The notes beneath the pieces are model-generated. The model did no database searches, had not been told where the DNA came from, and saw nothing but the letters and a program-made list of their open reading frames with translations. A stretch of 64,000 nucleotides of DNA, taken from NCBI RefSeq assembly GCF_000517405.1, contig NZ_CP006568.1, forward strand, positions 4,216,001 through 4,280,000. Direction: 5' to 3'. Below are positions 29,441 through 39,196 of this stretch, piece after piece (positions within the stretch are counted from its first letter, which is position 1; every line of letters starts with the position of its first letter). This DNA is from Candidatus Sodalis pierantonius str. SOPE. GTDB taxonomy: Bacteria; Pseudomonadota; Gammaproteobacteria; Enterobacterales; Enterobacteriaceae. The position numbers and the translations under genes are program-made.

Positions 29441-30157
29441 GTGAAGAAAAGCCTGGTACTGTTTTCTTTTATGGCGCTGGCCCTGGTGCCCCTGGCCCAC
29501 GCTGACGATGCGGCCATTAAGCATTCGCTCTCGCGCCTCGGTATTTACAGCGCCGATATTCAGCCGTCGCCGGTTGCCGGACTGAAAACCGTATTGACCG
29601 AAAGCGGCGTGTTGTATGTTTCCGATGACGGTCGCCACGTCATCCAGGGTCCGCTGTATGACGTCGGTAGCGATCACCCCGTCAATGTCACGAATCAGCT
29701 CCTCGGCAAGCGATTGAATGCCCTGCAAAAAGAGATGATCATCTTCAAAGCGCCGCAGGAAAAACATGTGGTAACCGTGTTCACCGACATCACCTGCGGC
29801 TATTGCCACAAGCTGCACGAACAGATCAAAGACTATAATGCGCTGGGGATAACCATCCGCTATTTGGCGTTTCCGCGCCAGGGCCTGAATTCCCAGACGG
29901 AACGGGATATGGCGTCGGTATGGTGCAGCGTTAATCCCAAAGACGCCTTCACCCAGGCGATGAACGGCGGCAACGTTCAACCCGCCACCTGCGATATCGA
30001 TATCAGTAAACATTATACGCTTGGCGTCCAGTACGGTATTCAGGGCACGCCGGCGCTGCTGCTCGATAACGGTACCCTGATCCCCGGTTATCAAAGTCCG
30101 AAAGAGCTGGCCGCCATCTTGGATCAGCAAGGAACTGGCCAGGCATCAGGCGGTTAA
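29441..30157 (+). CDS. dsbC: periplasmic disulfide isomerase DsbC
   Basis: 238 residues. Signal peptide MKKSLVLFSFMALALVPLAHA, an N-terminal dimerisation domain, then a thioredoxin fold with the active site TCGYCHKLH at about 118 and the cis-Pro segment GIQGTPALLL. xerD-dsbC-recJ order is conserved. Intact. Confidence 0.97.
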   Translation: MKKSLVLFSFMALALVPLAHADDAAIKHSLSRLGIYSADIQPSPVAGLKTVLTESGVLYVSDDGRHVIQGPLYDVGSDHPVNVTNQLLGKRLNALQKEMIIFKAPQEKHVVTVFTDITCGYCHKLHEQIKDYNALGITIRYLAFPRQGLNSQTERDMASVWCSVNPKDAFTQAMNGGNVQPATCDIDISKHYTLGVQYGIQGTPALLLDNGTLIPGYQSPKELAAILDQQGTGQASGG

Positions 30158-30170
30158 TACGGCAGTGAAC

Positions 30171-31901
30171 ATGACAACAGAACTACGCCGGCGTCCGCTG
30201 GGCGATATCGTTTTGCTGGCGGAGGCGGATATCCCGCCGCTGCTGAAACGCTTGTACGTGCAACGCGGCGTTTGCGCGGTCGATGAGCTGGAACGGGGCG
30301 CGCGTGGGTTGCTGGCCTATCATCCACTGACCGGTATCGAGCAGGCGGTGGATTTGCTGGTCGGCGCCCTGGCGGATCAGCGCAGATTAATGGTGGTCGG
30401 CGATTTCGACGCCGACGGCGCGACCAGCACCGCGCTTACGGTGCTGGCGCTGCGGCAAATGGGCGCACAAACGATAGAATTTCTGGTGCCGAATCGCTTT
30501 GAGGATGGCTACGGCCTCAGCCCCGAGGTGGTGGAGCAGGCGGCGGCGCGCGGCGCGCAGGTTATCCTGACGGTGGACAATGGCATCTCTTCCCATGCCG
30601 GCGTCGATCTGGCGCATGAGAAAGGCATCCCGGTGCTCATTACCGATCATCATCTCCCAGGTGATACCCTGCCGGCCGCCGATGCCATCGTTAATCCCAA
30701 TTTACGCGGCTGCGCCTTCGCCTCGAAATCTCTGGCGGGCGTTGGCGTGGCGTTTTATCTGATGCTGGCGCTGCGCGCGCGCCTTAACGACAGCGGCTGG
30801 TTTACGCAGCAGGGCATTGCGGCCCCCAAACTGGCCGAGCTGCTGGATTTGGTCGCGCTAGGCACCGTGGCGGACGTAGTGCCGCTGGACGCCAATAACC
30901 GTATTCTGGTGCATCAGGGGTTAAGCCGCATCCGCGCCGGCCGCTGCCGTCCCGGCATCCGTGCGCTGGCGGAGGTGGCTAACCGCGACCTCGTTCGGCT
31001 GTGCGCCAGCGATCTGGGCTTTGCGCTGAGTCCGCGGCTGAACGCCGCCGGCCGGCTGGACGATATGTCGGTCGGGGTTGCGCTGCTGTTGACGGACGAT
31101 CTGTCGCAGGCGCGTATGCTGGCGGCGGAGCTGGATGCCCTCAATCAAACCCGGCGTGAAATCGAACAGAGTATGGAAGCCGAAGCGTTGGCGCTGTGCC
31201 AGGCGATGGCGCGCGACGAGCAGTCGATGCCCTTTGGTCTGGCTATCTATCATGCGCAGTGGCATCAGGGCGTGGTCGGCATCTTGGCGTCGCGGATAAA
31301 AGAGCGTTTTCACCGGCCGGTTATCGCCTTTGCGCCCGCTGGGGATGGCGTACTGAAAGGCTCCGGGCGATCGGTGGCCGGCTTGCATATGCGCGATCTG
31401 CTCGAACGGCTGGACACATTACACCCCGGTTTAATGCTGAAATTTGGCGGCCATGCTATGGCGGCCGGTTTAACGCTGGAGCAGACGCAATTTGACCGAT
31501 TCCGCCAGCGTTTCGCTGAACTGGTCGATGAGTGGCTCGATCCCGCGATGCTCGAAGGCGTGATTTGGTCGGACGGCGAGCTGGCCGGCCCGGAGCTGTC
31601 GCTGACCACCGCCGAGCTGCTGCGCGACGGCGGCCCCTGGGGACAGGCGTTTCCCGATCCGCTGTTTGACGGGCGGTTTCGCGTGCTAAATCAGCGGCTG
31701 GTGGGGGAAAAACATCTGAAGCTGCTGCTGGAACCGCTGGCCGGCGGCCCGATGCTGGATGGCATCGCTTTCAATATTGACCCGCGCCTGTGGCCGGACA
31801 ATAGCGTGCATACCGTCGAATTGGCCTACAAGCTGGAGGTTAACGAGTTTCGCGGCAATCGCAGCCTACAGCTATTAATACAGCATATTTGGCCGCTGTA
31901 A
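30171..31901 (+). CDS. recJ: single-strand DNA 5'-3' exonuclease RecJ
   Basis: About 576 residues. DHH-family motifs are all present: VVGDFDADGATSTAL (motif I), VDNGISSHAGV, VLITDHHLPG (DHH), DLVALGTVADVVPLD, and the DHHA1 part GSGRSVAGLHMRDLLERL with KFGGHAMAAG. Acts in RecF-pathway and mismatch repair. A GTG at 30165 is an alternative start. Followed by prfB after 112 bp. Intact. Confidence 0.96.
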   Translation: MTTELRRRPLGDIVLLAEADIPPLLKRLYVQRGVCAVDELERGARGLLAYHPLTGIEQAVDLLVGALADQRRLMVVGDFDADGATSTALTVLALRQMGAQTIEFLVPNRFEDGYGLSPEVVEQAAARGAQVILTVDNGISSHAGVDLAHEKGIPVLITDHHLPGDTLPAADAIVNPNLRGCAFASKSLAGVGVAFYLMLALRARLNDSGWFTQQGIAAPKLAELLDLVALGTVADVVPLDANNRILVHQGLSRIRAGRCRPGIRALAEVANRDLVRLCASDLGFALSPRLNAAGRLDDMSVGVALLLTDDLSQARMLAAELDALNQTRREIEQSMEAEALALCQAMARDEQSMPFGLAIYHAQWHQGVVGILASRIKERFHRPVIAFAPAGDGVLKGSGRSVAGLHMRDLLERLDTLHPGLMLKFGGHAMAAGLTLEQTQFDRFRQRFAELVDEWLDPAMLEGVIWSDGELAGPELSLTTAELLRDGGPWGQAFPDPLFDGRFRVLNQRLVGEKHLKLLLEPLAGGPMLDGIAFNIDPRLWPDNSVHTVELAYKLEVNEFRGNRSLQLLIQHIWPL

Positions 31902-32013
31902 TGAACCGCCGCCGTCGCCAATACGATGGCGACGGCTACTACCGCCCGGGGCGCTGATCCGTTACAATAGCGGGTTAACACGCATTCCTTTTCGTCAATG
32001 AGCACATTAATCC

Positions 32014-33112
32014 ATGTTTGAAATAAATCCGGTAAAAAACCGTATTCAGGACCTGTCGGAAAGGATAGCCGTTCTGAGGGGGTATCTTTGACTACGATCT
32101 CAAGAAAGAACGCCTCGAAGAAGTAAACGCCGAGCTCGAACAGCCGGACGTCTGGAATGAGCCCGAACGCGCGCAGGTGCTGGGTAAAGAGCGCTCGTCG
32201 CTTGAGGCTATCGTTGAAACTATCGACAAGCTTACCCAGGGTATGGAGGACGTCTCCGGCCTGTTGGAGCTGGCGGTGGAAGAGGACGACGAAGAGACCT
32301 TCCTCGAAACCCAAAGCGAACTGGATGGTCTGGAGGCCAAACTGGGCCAGCTGGAATTCCGTCGCATGTTTTCCGGCGAGTACGACAGCGCCGATTGCTA
32401 TGTGGATATCCAGGCCGGTTCCGGCGGCACCGAAGCGCAGGATTGGGCCAGCATGTTGCTCAGAATGTATTTGCGCTGGGCGGAATCGCGCGGTTTCAAA
32501 ACCGAAATTATCGAAGAGTCGGAAGGGGAAGTGGCCGGTATCAAATCGGTGACCGTCAAGGTCATCGGTGACTACGCCTATGGCTGGCTTCGTACCGAAA
32601 CCGGCGTGCACCGCCTGGTGCGCAAGAGCCCGTTCGACTCCGGCGGCCGGCGGCACACCTCATTCAGCTCCGCTTTTGTTTATCCGGAAGTGGACGATGA
32701 TATCGATATCGAGATTAACCCGGCGGATCTGCGGATCGATGTTTACCGCGCTTCCGGCGCCGGCGGCCAGCACGTTAACCGGACCGAATCCGCGGTGCGT
32801 ATTACCCACTTGCCGACCAATATCGTCACCCAGTGCCAGAACGACCGCTCGCAGCATAAAAATAAAGATCAGGCGATGAAACAGCTGAAAGCCAAGCTGT
32901 ATGAATTCGAGCTGCAGAAAAAGAACGCCGAAAAGCAGGCGCTGGAAGATACCAAGTCCGATATCGGCTGGGGCAGCCAGATCCGCTCCTATGTGCTGGA
33001 CGATTCCCGCATTAAGGATCTGCGTACCGGCGTGGAAACCCGTAATACCCAGTCGGTGCTGGATGGCGATCTGGACAAATTTATCGAAGCCAGTCTTAAA
33101 GCAGGGCTATGA
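32014..33112 (+). CDS. prfB: peptide chain release factor 2 (programmed +1 frameshift)
   Basis: Releases peptides at TGA and TAA. The first frame (32014) reads MFEINPVKNRIQDLSERIAVLRGYL and meets TGA as codon 26 at 32089-32091. The +1 frame then continues DYDLKKERLEEVNAELEQPDVWNEPERAQ to the stop at 33112. This is the classic autoregulated RF2 frameshift, not a mutation. Conserved GGQ is in SGAGGQHVNRTESAVR, and the TGA-recognising SPF motif is in VRKSPFDSGGRRHTSF. Operon with lysS. Intact. Confidence 0.98.
32077..32091 (+). promoter_or_regulatory. RF2 programmed frameshift site
   Basis: AGGGGG (internal Shine-Dalgarno) 3 bases before CTT TGA C. Spacing and bases equal the E. coli recoding element: low RF2 lets the ribosome slip +1 from CTT. 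Confidence 0.95.
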
Positions 33113-33121
33113 GGAACCCAT

Positions 33122-34642
33122 ATGTCTGAATCACACTCACAGGACGGTGCCCCTCAGGCGCTGGATCTCAATAACGAGCTGCGTTTGCGGCGAGAAAAGC
33201 TTACCCAATTGCGCCAGCAGGGCATCGCTTTTCCCAACGATTTCCGCCGGGACGCGGTTTCCGACCAGCTGCACGCCCGCTATGGCGAGAAAAGTAACGA
33301 AGAGCTGGAAGCGTTAAATATCGAAGTCAGCATCGCCGGGCGCATGATGACCCGCCGCATCATGGGCAAAGCCTCCTTTGCCACCCTGCAGGACGTGGGG
33401 GGGAAACTCCAGCTGTACGTCGCCCGCGACGATCTCCCCGAAGGCCAGTACAACGAGCAGTTCAAAAAATGGGACCTCGGAGACATTCTCGGCGCGCGCG
33501 GCAAATTATTTAAAACCCGCACCGGCGAGCTGTCTATTCACTGTAGCGAAATTCGCCTGCTGACCAAGGCGATGCGTCCGCTGCCGGATAAGTTTCACGG
33601 TCTGGCCGATCAGGAAACCCGCTATCGCCAGCGTTATCTCGACTTGATCGCCAATGACGAATCGCGCCAAACCTTCAAGGTTCGTTCGCGCATCATGGCG
33701 GAAATTCGCCGATTTATGATGGACCACGACTTCATGGAAGTGGAAACGCCGATGATGCAGACCATCCCCGGCGGCGCGGCGGCTCGTCCGTTTATTACCC
33801 ACCATAATGCGCTGGATATCGACATGTATCTGCGCATCGCGCCTGAGCTTTATCTCAAGCGGCTGGTGGTGGGCGGTTTTGAGCGGGTATTTGAAATCAA
33901 CCGCAACTTCCGCAACGAAGGACTGTCGCCCCGCCATAATCCTGAGTTTACCATGATGGAACTCTATATGGCCTACGCGGATTACCGCGACCTGATTGTG
34001 CTGGTGGAGGATTTGTTCCGCACCCTGACCCAGCGGGTATTGGGCAGCAGCGTGGTGCATTATGGCGACCAGACCTTTGATTTCGGCAAGCCGTTTACCC
34101 AGATGACCATGAAAGAGGCCATTTGCCATTATCGCCCGGAAACCCAGCCAGAAGCGCTGGACGATATGGCCTCCGCGATCGCCATTGCCGAGTCGTTGGG
34201 CATTAAGGTAGACAAAGGCTGGGGCCTGGGTCGGGTGCAGACCGAAATTTTTGAAGAGACGGCGGAAAGCCATCTGATCCAGCCGACGTTCATTACCGCC
34301 TACCCGGCGGAAGTTTCGTCGCTGGCGCGCAGCAATGATGAAAATCCGTTCTTCACCGATCGTTTTGAATTCTTTATCGGCGGGCGTGAAATTGGCAACG
34401 GCTTTTCGGAGCTTAACGATGCCGAAGATCAGGCAGCGCGCTTTGCCGAGCAGGTCCAGGCTAAAGACACCGGCGATGATGAAGCCATGTTCTATGATGA
34501 AGACTATGTCACCGCCTTGGAACACGGCCTACCGCCGACCGCGGGCCTGGGAATCGGTATCGATCGCCTGATGATGCTGCTGACCAATAGTCACACCATT
34601 CGCGATGTGATCCTGTTCCCGGCGCTGCGTCCGCAAAAATAG
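33122..34642 (+). CDS. lysS: lysyl-tRNA synthetase, class II
   Basis: 506 residues. OB-fold anticodon domain at the N-terminus (ISIAGRMMTRRIMGKASFATLQD), then class II motifs: motif 1 around FMEVETPMMQTIPGGAAARPF, motif 2 FEINRNFRNEGLSPRHNPEF, motif 3 GLGIGIDRLMML. Directly after prfB, as in E. coli. It ends in TAG, the only intact housekeeping gene here that I found to do so. Confidence 0.97.
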   Translation: MSESHSQDGAPQALDLNNELRLRREKLTQLRQQGIAFPNDFRRDAVSDQLHARYGEKSNEELEALNIEVSIAGRMMTRRIMGKASFATLQDVGGKLQLYVARDDLPEGQYNEQFKKWDLGDILGARGKLFKTRTGELSIHCSEIRLLTKAMRPLPDKFHGLADQETRYRQRYLDLIANDESRQTFKVRSRIMAEIRRFMMDHDFMEVETPMMQTIPGGAAARPFITHHNALDIDMYLRIAPELYLKRLVVGGFERVFEINRNFRNEGLSPRHNPEFTMMELYMAYADYRDLIVLVEDLFRTLTQRVLGSSVVHYGDQTFDFGKPFTQMTMKEAICHYRPETQPEALDDMASAIAIAESLGIKVDKGWGLGRVQTEIFEETAESHLIQPTFITAYPAEVSSLARSNDENPFFTDRFEFFIGGREIGNGFSELNDAEDQAARFAEQVQAKDTGDDEAMFYDEDYVTALEHGLPPTAGLGIGIDRLMMLLTNSHTIRDVILFPALRPQK

Positions 34643-35274
34643 TCCCGGAAACGGCGGGCTAATATGCGCCCGCCGTCCTGGCGCGTCCCTTGCACCATTG
34701 CGGGACATCACGCCGCATGATGGTGCTTGCAACGCGCCAGGGCCGATGGGTGCCGGTTAGGGCTTGCGATTGCGCGCGCTAACATGCTGTCGCTAACGCC
34801 CGTCCGATGGCGTTCGCTTTAGCCGTCAACGCCACCCGCGGCAATGCCCCTTGGTGCGAGGGTCGTCAGCGCCGTCCGCGGCGATGTCCTTTGGCAGCTA
34901 GGGTCGTCAACGCCGCAGAGGGTGATACTATTTACCGCGACCGACGGCCGTTCAAGGGCGTTCTCACCGCGGTGATAACTACCAGAGCGGCAGGTCACTC
35001 GTCTGCGCCACCGCCGTGCCCCCCTCTTGTTTTCGCCTCCCGTTTAACTTTACGTCTCCTTTGTCACGACGAATGCTGGTGATCTCATGGAGCGCACCTT
35101 TATGGTGATAATTATTATTGTTTTGCACTATTTTGGTTCATGCTAATGACGGTTTTCCGTTACTCGCTGCGCGAGATCCCCTGACTGCGCGCTTGCCGCA
35201 GCCGGTATGTTTGGCCTGCATCTTGCTAGTTGTTACAACAATTTCCCTTCATTTGTTTCAGAGGTCACCAGGTA
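34643..35274. other. intergenic region after lysS with degenerate 40-bp repeats
   Basis: 632 bp with no credible gene. A hairpin just after lysS pairs ACGGCGGGC (34651-34659) with GCCCGCCGT (34668-34676) but lacks a T-run. Degenerate direct repeats of about 40 bp start at 34824 and 34864, with a partial third at 34905 (CGTCAACGCC-type starts). AT-rich sequence at 35090-35260 probably holds the promoter for the following gene. This is where conserved synteny with E. coli ends and the accessory region begins. Confidence 0.55.
34824..34918. repeat. degenerate tandem repeat, period about 40 bp
   Basis: Two full units (34824 and 34864) share CGTCA(A/G)CGCC..CCGCGGC(A/G)ATG.CC.TTGG and GGGT at the end; a third partial unit starts at 34905. 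Inter-unit identity is roughly three quarters by eye. Confidence 0.6.
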
Positions 35275-36754
35275 ATGAGTATGGACGCCAGCACCCCGGT
35301 ATCTACCCCATCAACCGCACAGCCGGACAGCCGGACAGCCGCACGCTGGAAGAAATCTGGTCGCTCATCGAAGCCAGCCGCGCGCAATTTTGCGCGCTAA
35401 GCGACAACATTTGGGCTACACCTGAGCTGAATTACGCCGAGGTGCAATCGTCGGCGCAAATCGCGGCAATGCTGGAACAGCAGGGGTTCCGTATCGAACG
35501 CGGTATGGCGGGTATCCCTACCGCCATGGTCGGGGAAGCCGGTGAGGGCGGCCCGGTCATTGCAATATTGGGTGAGTATGATGCGCTACCGGGGCTCAGC
35601 CAGCAGGCGGATGTGGCGGAACCCCGGCCGGTGACAGCGGGCGGCAATGGTCACGGCTGCGGCCATAATTTACTGGGCAGTGCGGCGTTACAGGCCGCCA
35701 GCGCGGTCAAAGATTTTTTTGCCGCCCGTAATCTACCGGGTCGGGTGCGATTCTACGGCTGTCCGGCGGAAGAGGGCGGCTCCGCCAAAGGATTTATGGT
35801 GCGCGCGGGGGTGTCCGATGATGTGGATATCGCCATCAGCTGGCACCCCAACGCTTTCAGCGGGGTAATAGAAGCGAATTCCCTGGCCTGTAATGAAATT
35901 AACTACCACTTCAGCGGTCGGGCCGCCCATGCCTCCGCCAGCCCGCACCTGGGCCGCAGCGCGCTGGATGCGGTCGAACTGATGAACGTCGGCGTCAATT
36001 ACATGCGCGAGCATATGCCCAGCTCGGTGCGTATCCATTATGTGGTTACCGATACCGGCGGTCATTCGCCCAATGTCGTGCAGGTGCGGGCAACGGTACG
36101 CTATTTGATCCGCGCGCGCGAACTGTCGGCGTTGCAGCAATTGGTCAAGCGGGTCGACGACATTGCCGCCGGCGCGGCGCTGATGAGCGAAACTACCGTT
36201 ACCAGCCAGGTGCTGAGCGGCGATGCGAATCTTATCGGCAATAGTCTGCTGGAAGAGCGCATGCAGGCGCATCTGGAATTGTTGGGACCGCCGCCTTTCT
36301 CTGAAGCGGACCGCGATTATGCCGCGCGTTTCCAGCAGACCCTCAGTCAGGACGATCTGAAAAGCGCCTATGACCGCTATGGCCTGCCGGTGGATTATCA
36401 CCGACCGCTGTGCGATTTCGTATTGCCGCTGCGCCGTCCCTATAGCGACATGGTTGGCTCCACTGATGTGGGCAGTGTGAACTGGGTGGTGCGACCGTGC
36501 AGGTTTACGGCGCCACTTATGCCATCGGCACGCCGGGCCACTCGTGGCAATTGGTCGCGCAGGGCAAAGCCGCCTTCGCCCACAAAGGCATGGCCCACGC
36601 CGCCAAGATCATGGCCAGTACCGCCGTGGATTTGCTCGCGCATCCCGAACTGATTGAGCAGGCGAAGGCGGAACATCGCGCCAGGCTTAATGGCGTTGAG
36701 TTTATTAACCCGATTCCCGAGGGCGTGGCGCCGCCGTTCCCCGACAATGACTGA
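35275..36754 (+). pseudogene. AbgB-like M20 amidohydrolase, two frameshifts
   Basis: Relative of AbgB (p-aminobenzoyl-glutamate hydrolase subunit) and other M20D amidohydrolases. From ATG 35275 the frame gives MSMDASTPVSTPSTAQPDS, then an 8-bp tandem duplication (CCGGACAG at 35323-35330 and 35331-35338) shifts it; with one copy removed the frame continues SRTLEEIWSLIEASRAQF. The metal-site blocks GGNGHGCGHNLLG and GCPAEEGGSAKGFMVRAG and the dimerisation part (HASASPHLGRSALDAVELM) follow. A one-base loss near 36495 (VVPTVQ in frame would need an extra C) shifts again; the last part YGATYAIGTPGHSWQLVAQGKAAFAHKGM ends at 36754. Directly upstream of a polar amino-acid importer, so a role in using an acylated amino acid is plausible. 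Confidence 0.82.
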
Positions 36755-36778
36755 TGCGCCTCACCCGCTGCGGGCTTA

Positions 36779-37507
36779 ATGGACAATGACATGCAAACGA
36801 TCAATTTTTGGCAATTGGTGAGCTTCGGCGAACACGGCTGGGGCGCCATGCTGCTGTCGGGCATGGCGGTAACCATTGCGCTCTCGGTATGCGGCTTCGT
36901 GCTCAGCGCGGTCATCGGCGCGCTGGTGGCCTGGGCCAAAATCGCTGGAAACGCGCCGCTGCGTATTGCTGGCGACATCTATACCACGGTACTGCGCGGT
37001 ATTCCCGACCTGCTGGTGATTTATCTGTTTTACTTTGGCAGCAGCAGCCTGCTTAGCGCCCTCGGTGGGCTTTTCCACGCGGATGGTTTCATCGCCTTTC
37101 CCGGCTTTCTGGCCGGTATGCTGGCGGTCGGCATCACCGCCGGCGCCCAGCAAACCGAAGTTTTCCGCGGCGCCTACCGGGCCATCTCCCCCGGCGAACT
37201 GGAGGCGGCGGTGGCCTGCGGCATGGTGCGCGCGACCCGGCTGCGACGCATTATCGCGCCGCTTACGCTGCGCTTCGCGTTACCGGCTATGGGCAACGTT
37301 TGGCAATTGGTATTAAAAGAGTCGGCGCTTATCTCGGTGACCGGCGTCGCGGAACTGCTGACCCAGGCGCAAACCGGTTCCGGATCCACCGGCCGGCCGT
37401 TTGATTTTTATATCGCCGCTGCGCTATTGTATTCGCTTATCTCCGCACTGTCCGGCTGGTCCCTGCGTAAGGCGGAACATCACTACTCACGGGGTGCGAC
37501 ACGCTGA
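36779..37507 (+). CDS. polar amino acid ABC permease (HisQ/ArtQ type)
   Basis: 242 residues, about five membrane segments. The EAA loop is visible as ISPGELEAAVACGMVRATRLRRIIAPLTLRFALP, typical of HisQ-family permeases. MDNDMQTINFWQLV is the N-terminus; an ATG at 36791 is an alternative start. Its stop overlaps the start of the next permease (TGATG). Open, but its partner permease is frameshifted and no ATP-binding subunit is nearby, so transport is doubtful. Confidence 0.85.
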   Translation: MDNDMQTINFWQLVSFGEHGWGAMLLSGMAVTIALSVCGFVLSAVIGALVAWAKIAGNAPLRIAGDIYTTVLRGIPDLLVIYLFYFGSSSLLSALGGLFHADGFIAFPGFLAGMLAVGITAGAQQTEVFRGAYRAISPGELEAAVACGMVRATRLRRIIAPLTLRFALPAMGNVWQLVLKESALISVTGVAELLTQAQTGSGSTGRPFDFYIAAALLYSLISALSGWSLRKAEHHYSRGATR

Positions 37508-38229
37508 TGGATTTTGAATTTTTACGCGACACGCTGATGCAGCTCTTGCCCGGCGTCCCGTTGACGCTTGAACTGGCGATCGGCTCGGTGGCGCTAGGAT
37601 TTTTCCTTGCCCTACTGTTGGCGCTGATGCGTCTGAGCGGCGTGTGGATCCTGGACACCATCGCCCGCCCTTACGTCTTCGCCTTTCGCGGCTCGCCGTT
37701 GCTGGTGCAGATGTTTCTCATATATTATGGCCTGGGGCAGTTCCCCGCCGTGCGCGAAAGCGTGCTCTGGCCCATCCTGCGTGAGCCCTACTGGTGCGCG
37801 CTGCTCTCGCTAACCCTGTGCACCGCCGCTTACGCCAGCGAAATTATCCGCGGCGGCCTGCTGTCGGTGCCGGGGGGGGGGGGGACACATTGAAGCCGCC
37901 TATGCCTGCGGTATGACCCGGCAAAAGGTGTTCCGCCGCATTATGTTGCCGGTGGCGATGCGCCAGGCGCTGCCCGCCTACGGTAACGAAATGATTTCCA
38001 TGGTTAAATCCACCTCATTGGCCTCAATCATTACCCTGATGGAGATAACCGGCATCATCGCTGAAACCTACCGCGCGCTCGAAGTGTTTTTGGTGGCGGG
38101 GGGCCGCTGTATTTGGCGATTAATCTGGTGCTGACTCGTTTGCTGCAATGGTTGGAATACCGGCTGACGCCGCATTTACGGCCGCAACAGAACCTGTCTT
38201 ATGTTAAAAATACGCGGCATGCTTCCTGA
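37507..38229 (+). pseudogene. polar amino acid ABC permease (HisM type), G-tract frameshifts
   Basis: The second permease of the importer. The first frame MDFEFLRDTLMQLLPGVPLTLELAIGSV runs to RGGLLSVP, then a run of 13 G (37872-37884) throws it out of frame to a TGA. The +1-corrected frame continues GHIEAAYACGMTRQKVFRRIMLPVAMRQALPAYGNEMISMVKSTSLAS (the EAA loop) to EVFLVAGG, where a second G-run (about 38098-38103) shifts it again; the last part LYLAINLVLTRLLQWLEYRL ends at 38229. Both lesions are at homopolymers. Confidence 0.85.
37872..37884 (+). repeat. G13 homopolymer inside permease gene
   Basis: Thirteen consecutive G. The reading frame is restored by any G count divisible by three; a G6 run would give VPGGHIEAAYACGM, the length expected for the family. 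Confidence 0.9.
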
Positions 38230-38302
38230 TGTCGGCAAGACATTATTTAACACCGCTCCGGCGATATTTCCGTTGGCATTTTTCACCAGAGGTAGGCTTA
38301 GA

Positions 38303-39160
38303 ATGAAATTATCCACGATGGTTTGCGCGCTGTGTATGACGGCGACGCTGTTGGGCAGCGTTAGCGCTCAGGCCGCGGAAGGGAAAAAATGGACCACGGT
38401 GCGCATTGGCACCGAAGGGGCATTCCGACCGTTCAATTTTACCAAACCGGATGGCACGCTTGATGGTTTTGAAATTGATTTGTATAAGGTGCTCTGCAAA
38501 TCGATGCAGGTGGCATGTGAGATTGTCGTCCAGCCCTTTACTGGCATGATCCCGGCGCTGCAGGCCGGCAAATTCGACGCGATTATGTCCGGGATGTCGG
38601 CGACCGATAAGCGTCGGCAGGTGATTGATTTTTCGGTGCCCTACAGCAATTCGGGCCAGACCTTCGCCACCCTGAAAGACAGTCCGTTGGCTAAATTACC
38701 GGATACCGGCATGCGTTTTTCGCTGACCAAGGATGAAGCCGGAGCGGTGAAGGAGCTGGAGAAGATTAAACCCGCTTTGCAGGATAAGGTCATCGGTGTT
38801 CAGACCGCCTCGATTGCCGCCACTTTTCTGAATAAATATCTGCAGGGCGTGGTGAAGGTGCGGGAATATAAAACCACCGAAGAGCACGATCTGGACCTGG
38901 CCGCGGGCCGTGTGGATCTGGTTATCGCTTCGGTAACCTATTTGAATGGCGCGCGGGAAAAACTCGGCAACGCCAATATGGTCCTGGCAGGGCCGCAATT
39001 TATTGGCGGCCTGCTGGGCAGCGGTTCGGCTATCGGTCTGCGTAAATCCGATCCCGAACTGAAGAAAATGTTTGACGATGCCATCATGAAGGTCAAGCAG
39101 GATGGTACTCTGAAGACGCTGGGTATGAAGTGGTTCGGCCAGGATATTACGCCGCAATAA
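38303..39160 (+). CDS. periplasmic amino acid-binding protein (HisJ/ArgT type)
   Basis: 285 residues. The start at 38303 is preceded by GAGGTAGG; the upstream in-frame ATG lies in the previous gene. Signal peptide MKLSTMVCALCMTATLLGSVSAQAAEG. Solute-binding motifs: RIGTEGAFRPFNFTKPDGTLDGFEIDL, FDAIMSGMSATDKRRQVIDFSVPYSNSG, and DLAAGRVDLVIAS. These match lysine/arginine/ornithine/histidine-binding proteins, so a cationic amino acid is the likely ligand. Intact, but downstream DNA is cut by an IS903-type element. Confidence 0.88.
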   Translation: MKLSTMVCALCMTATLLGSVSAQAAEGKKWTTVRIGTEGAFRPFNFTKPDGTLDGFEIDLYKVLCKSMQVACEIVVQPFTGMIPALQAGKFDAIMSGMSATDKRRQVIDFSVPYSNSGQTFATLKDSPLAKLPDTGMRFSLTKDEAGAVKELEKIKPALQDKVIGVQTASIAATFLNKYLQGVVKVREYKTTEEHDLDLAAGRVDLVIASVTYLNGAREKLGNANMVLAGPQFIGGLLGSGSAIGLRKSDPELKKMFDDAIMKVKQDGTLKTLGMKWFGQDITPQ

Positions 39161-39196
39161 ACGCGCGGTAGCGTGGGGCGCAATCTGCTCTGATTG

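Noticed and set aside
32089..32091. TGA inside prfB as another pseudogene lesion
   Set aside because: It is the conserved RF2 programmed frameshift with the exact SD and CTT-TGA-C signal.
34807..35082. 91-codon open frame after lysS
   Set aside because: Consists of degenerate 40-bp repeats plus intergenic DNA; composition and absence of motifs argue against coding.
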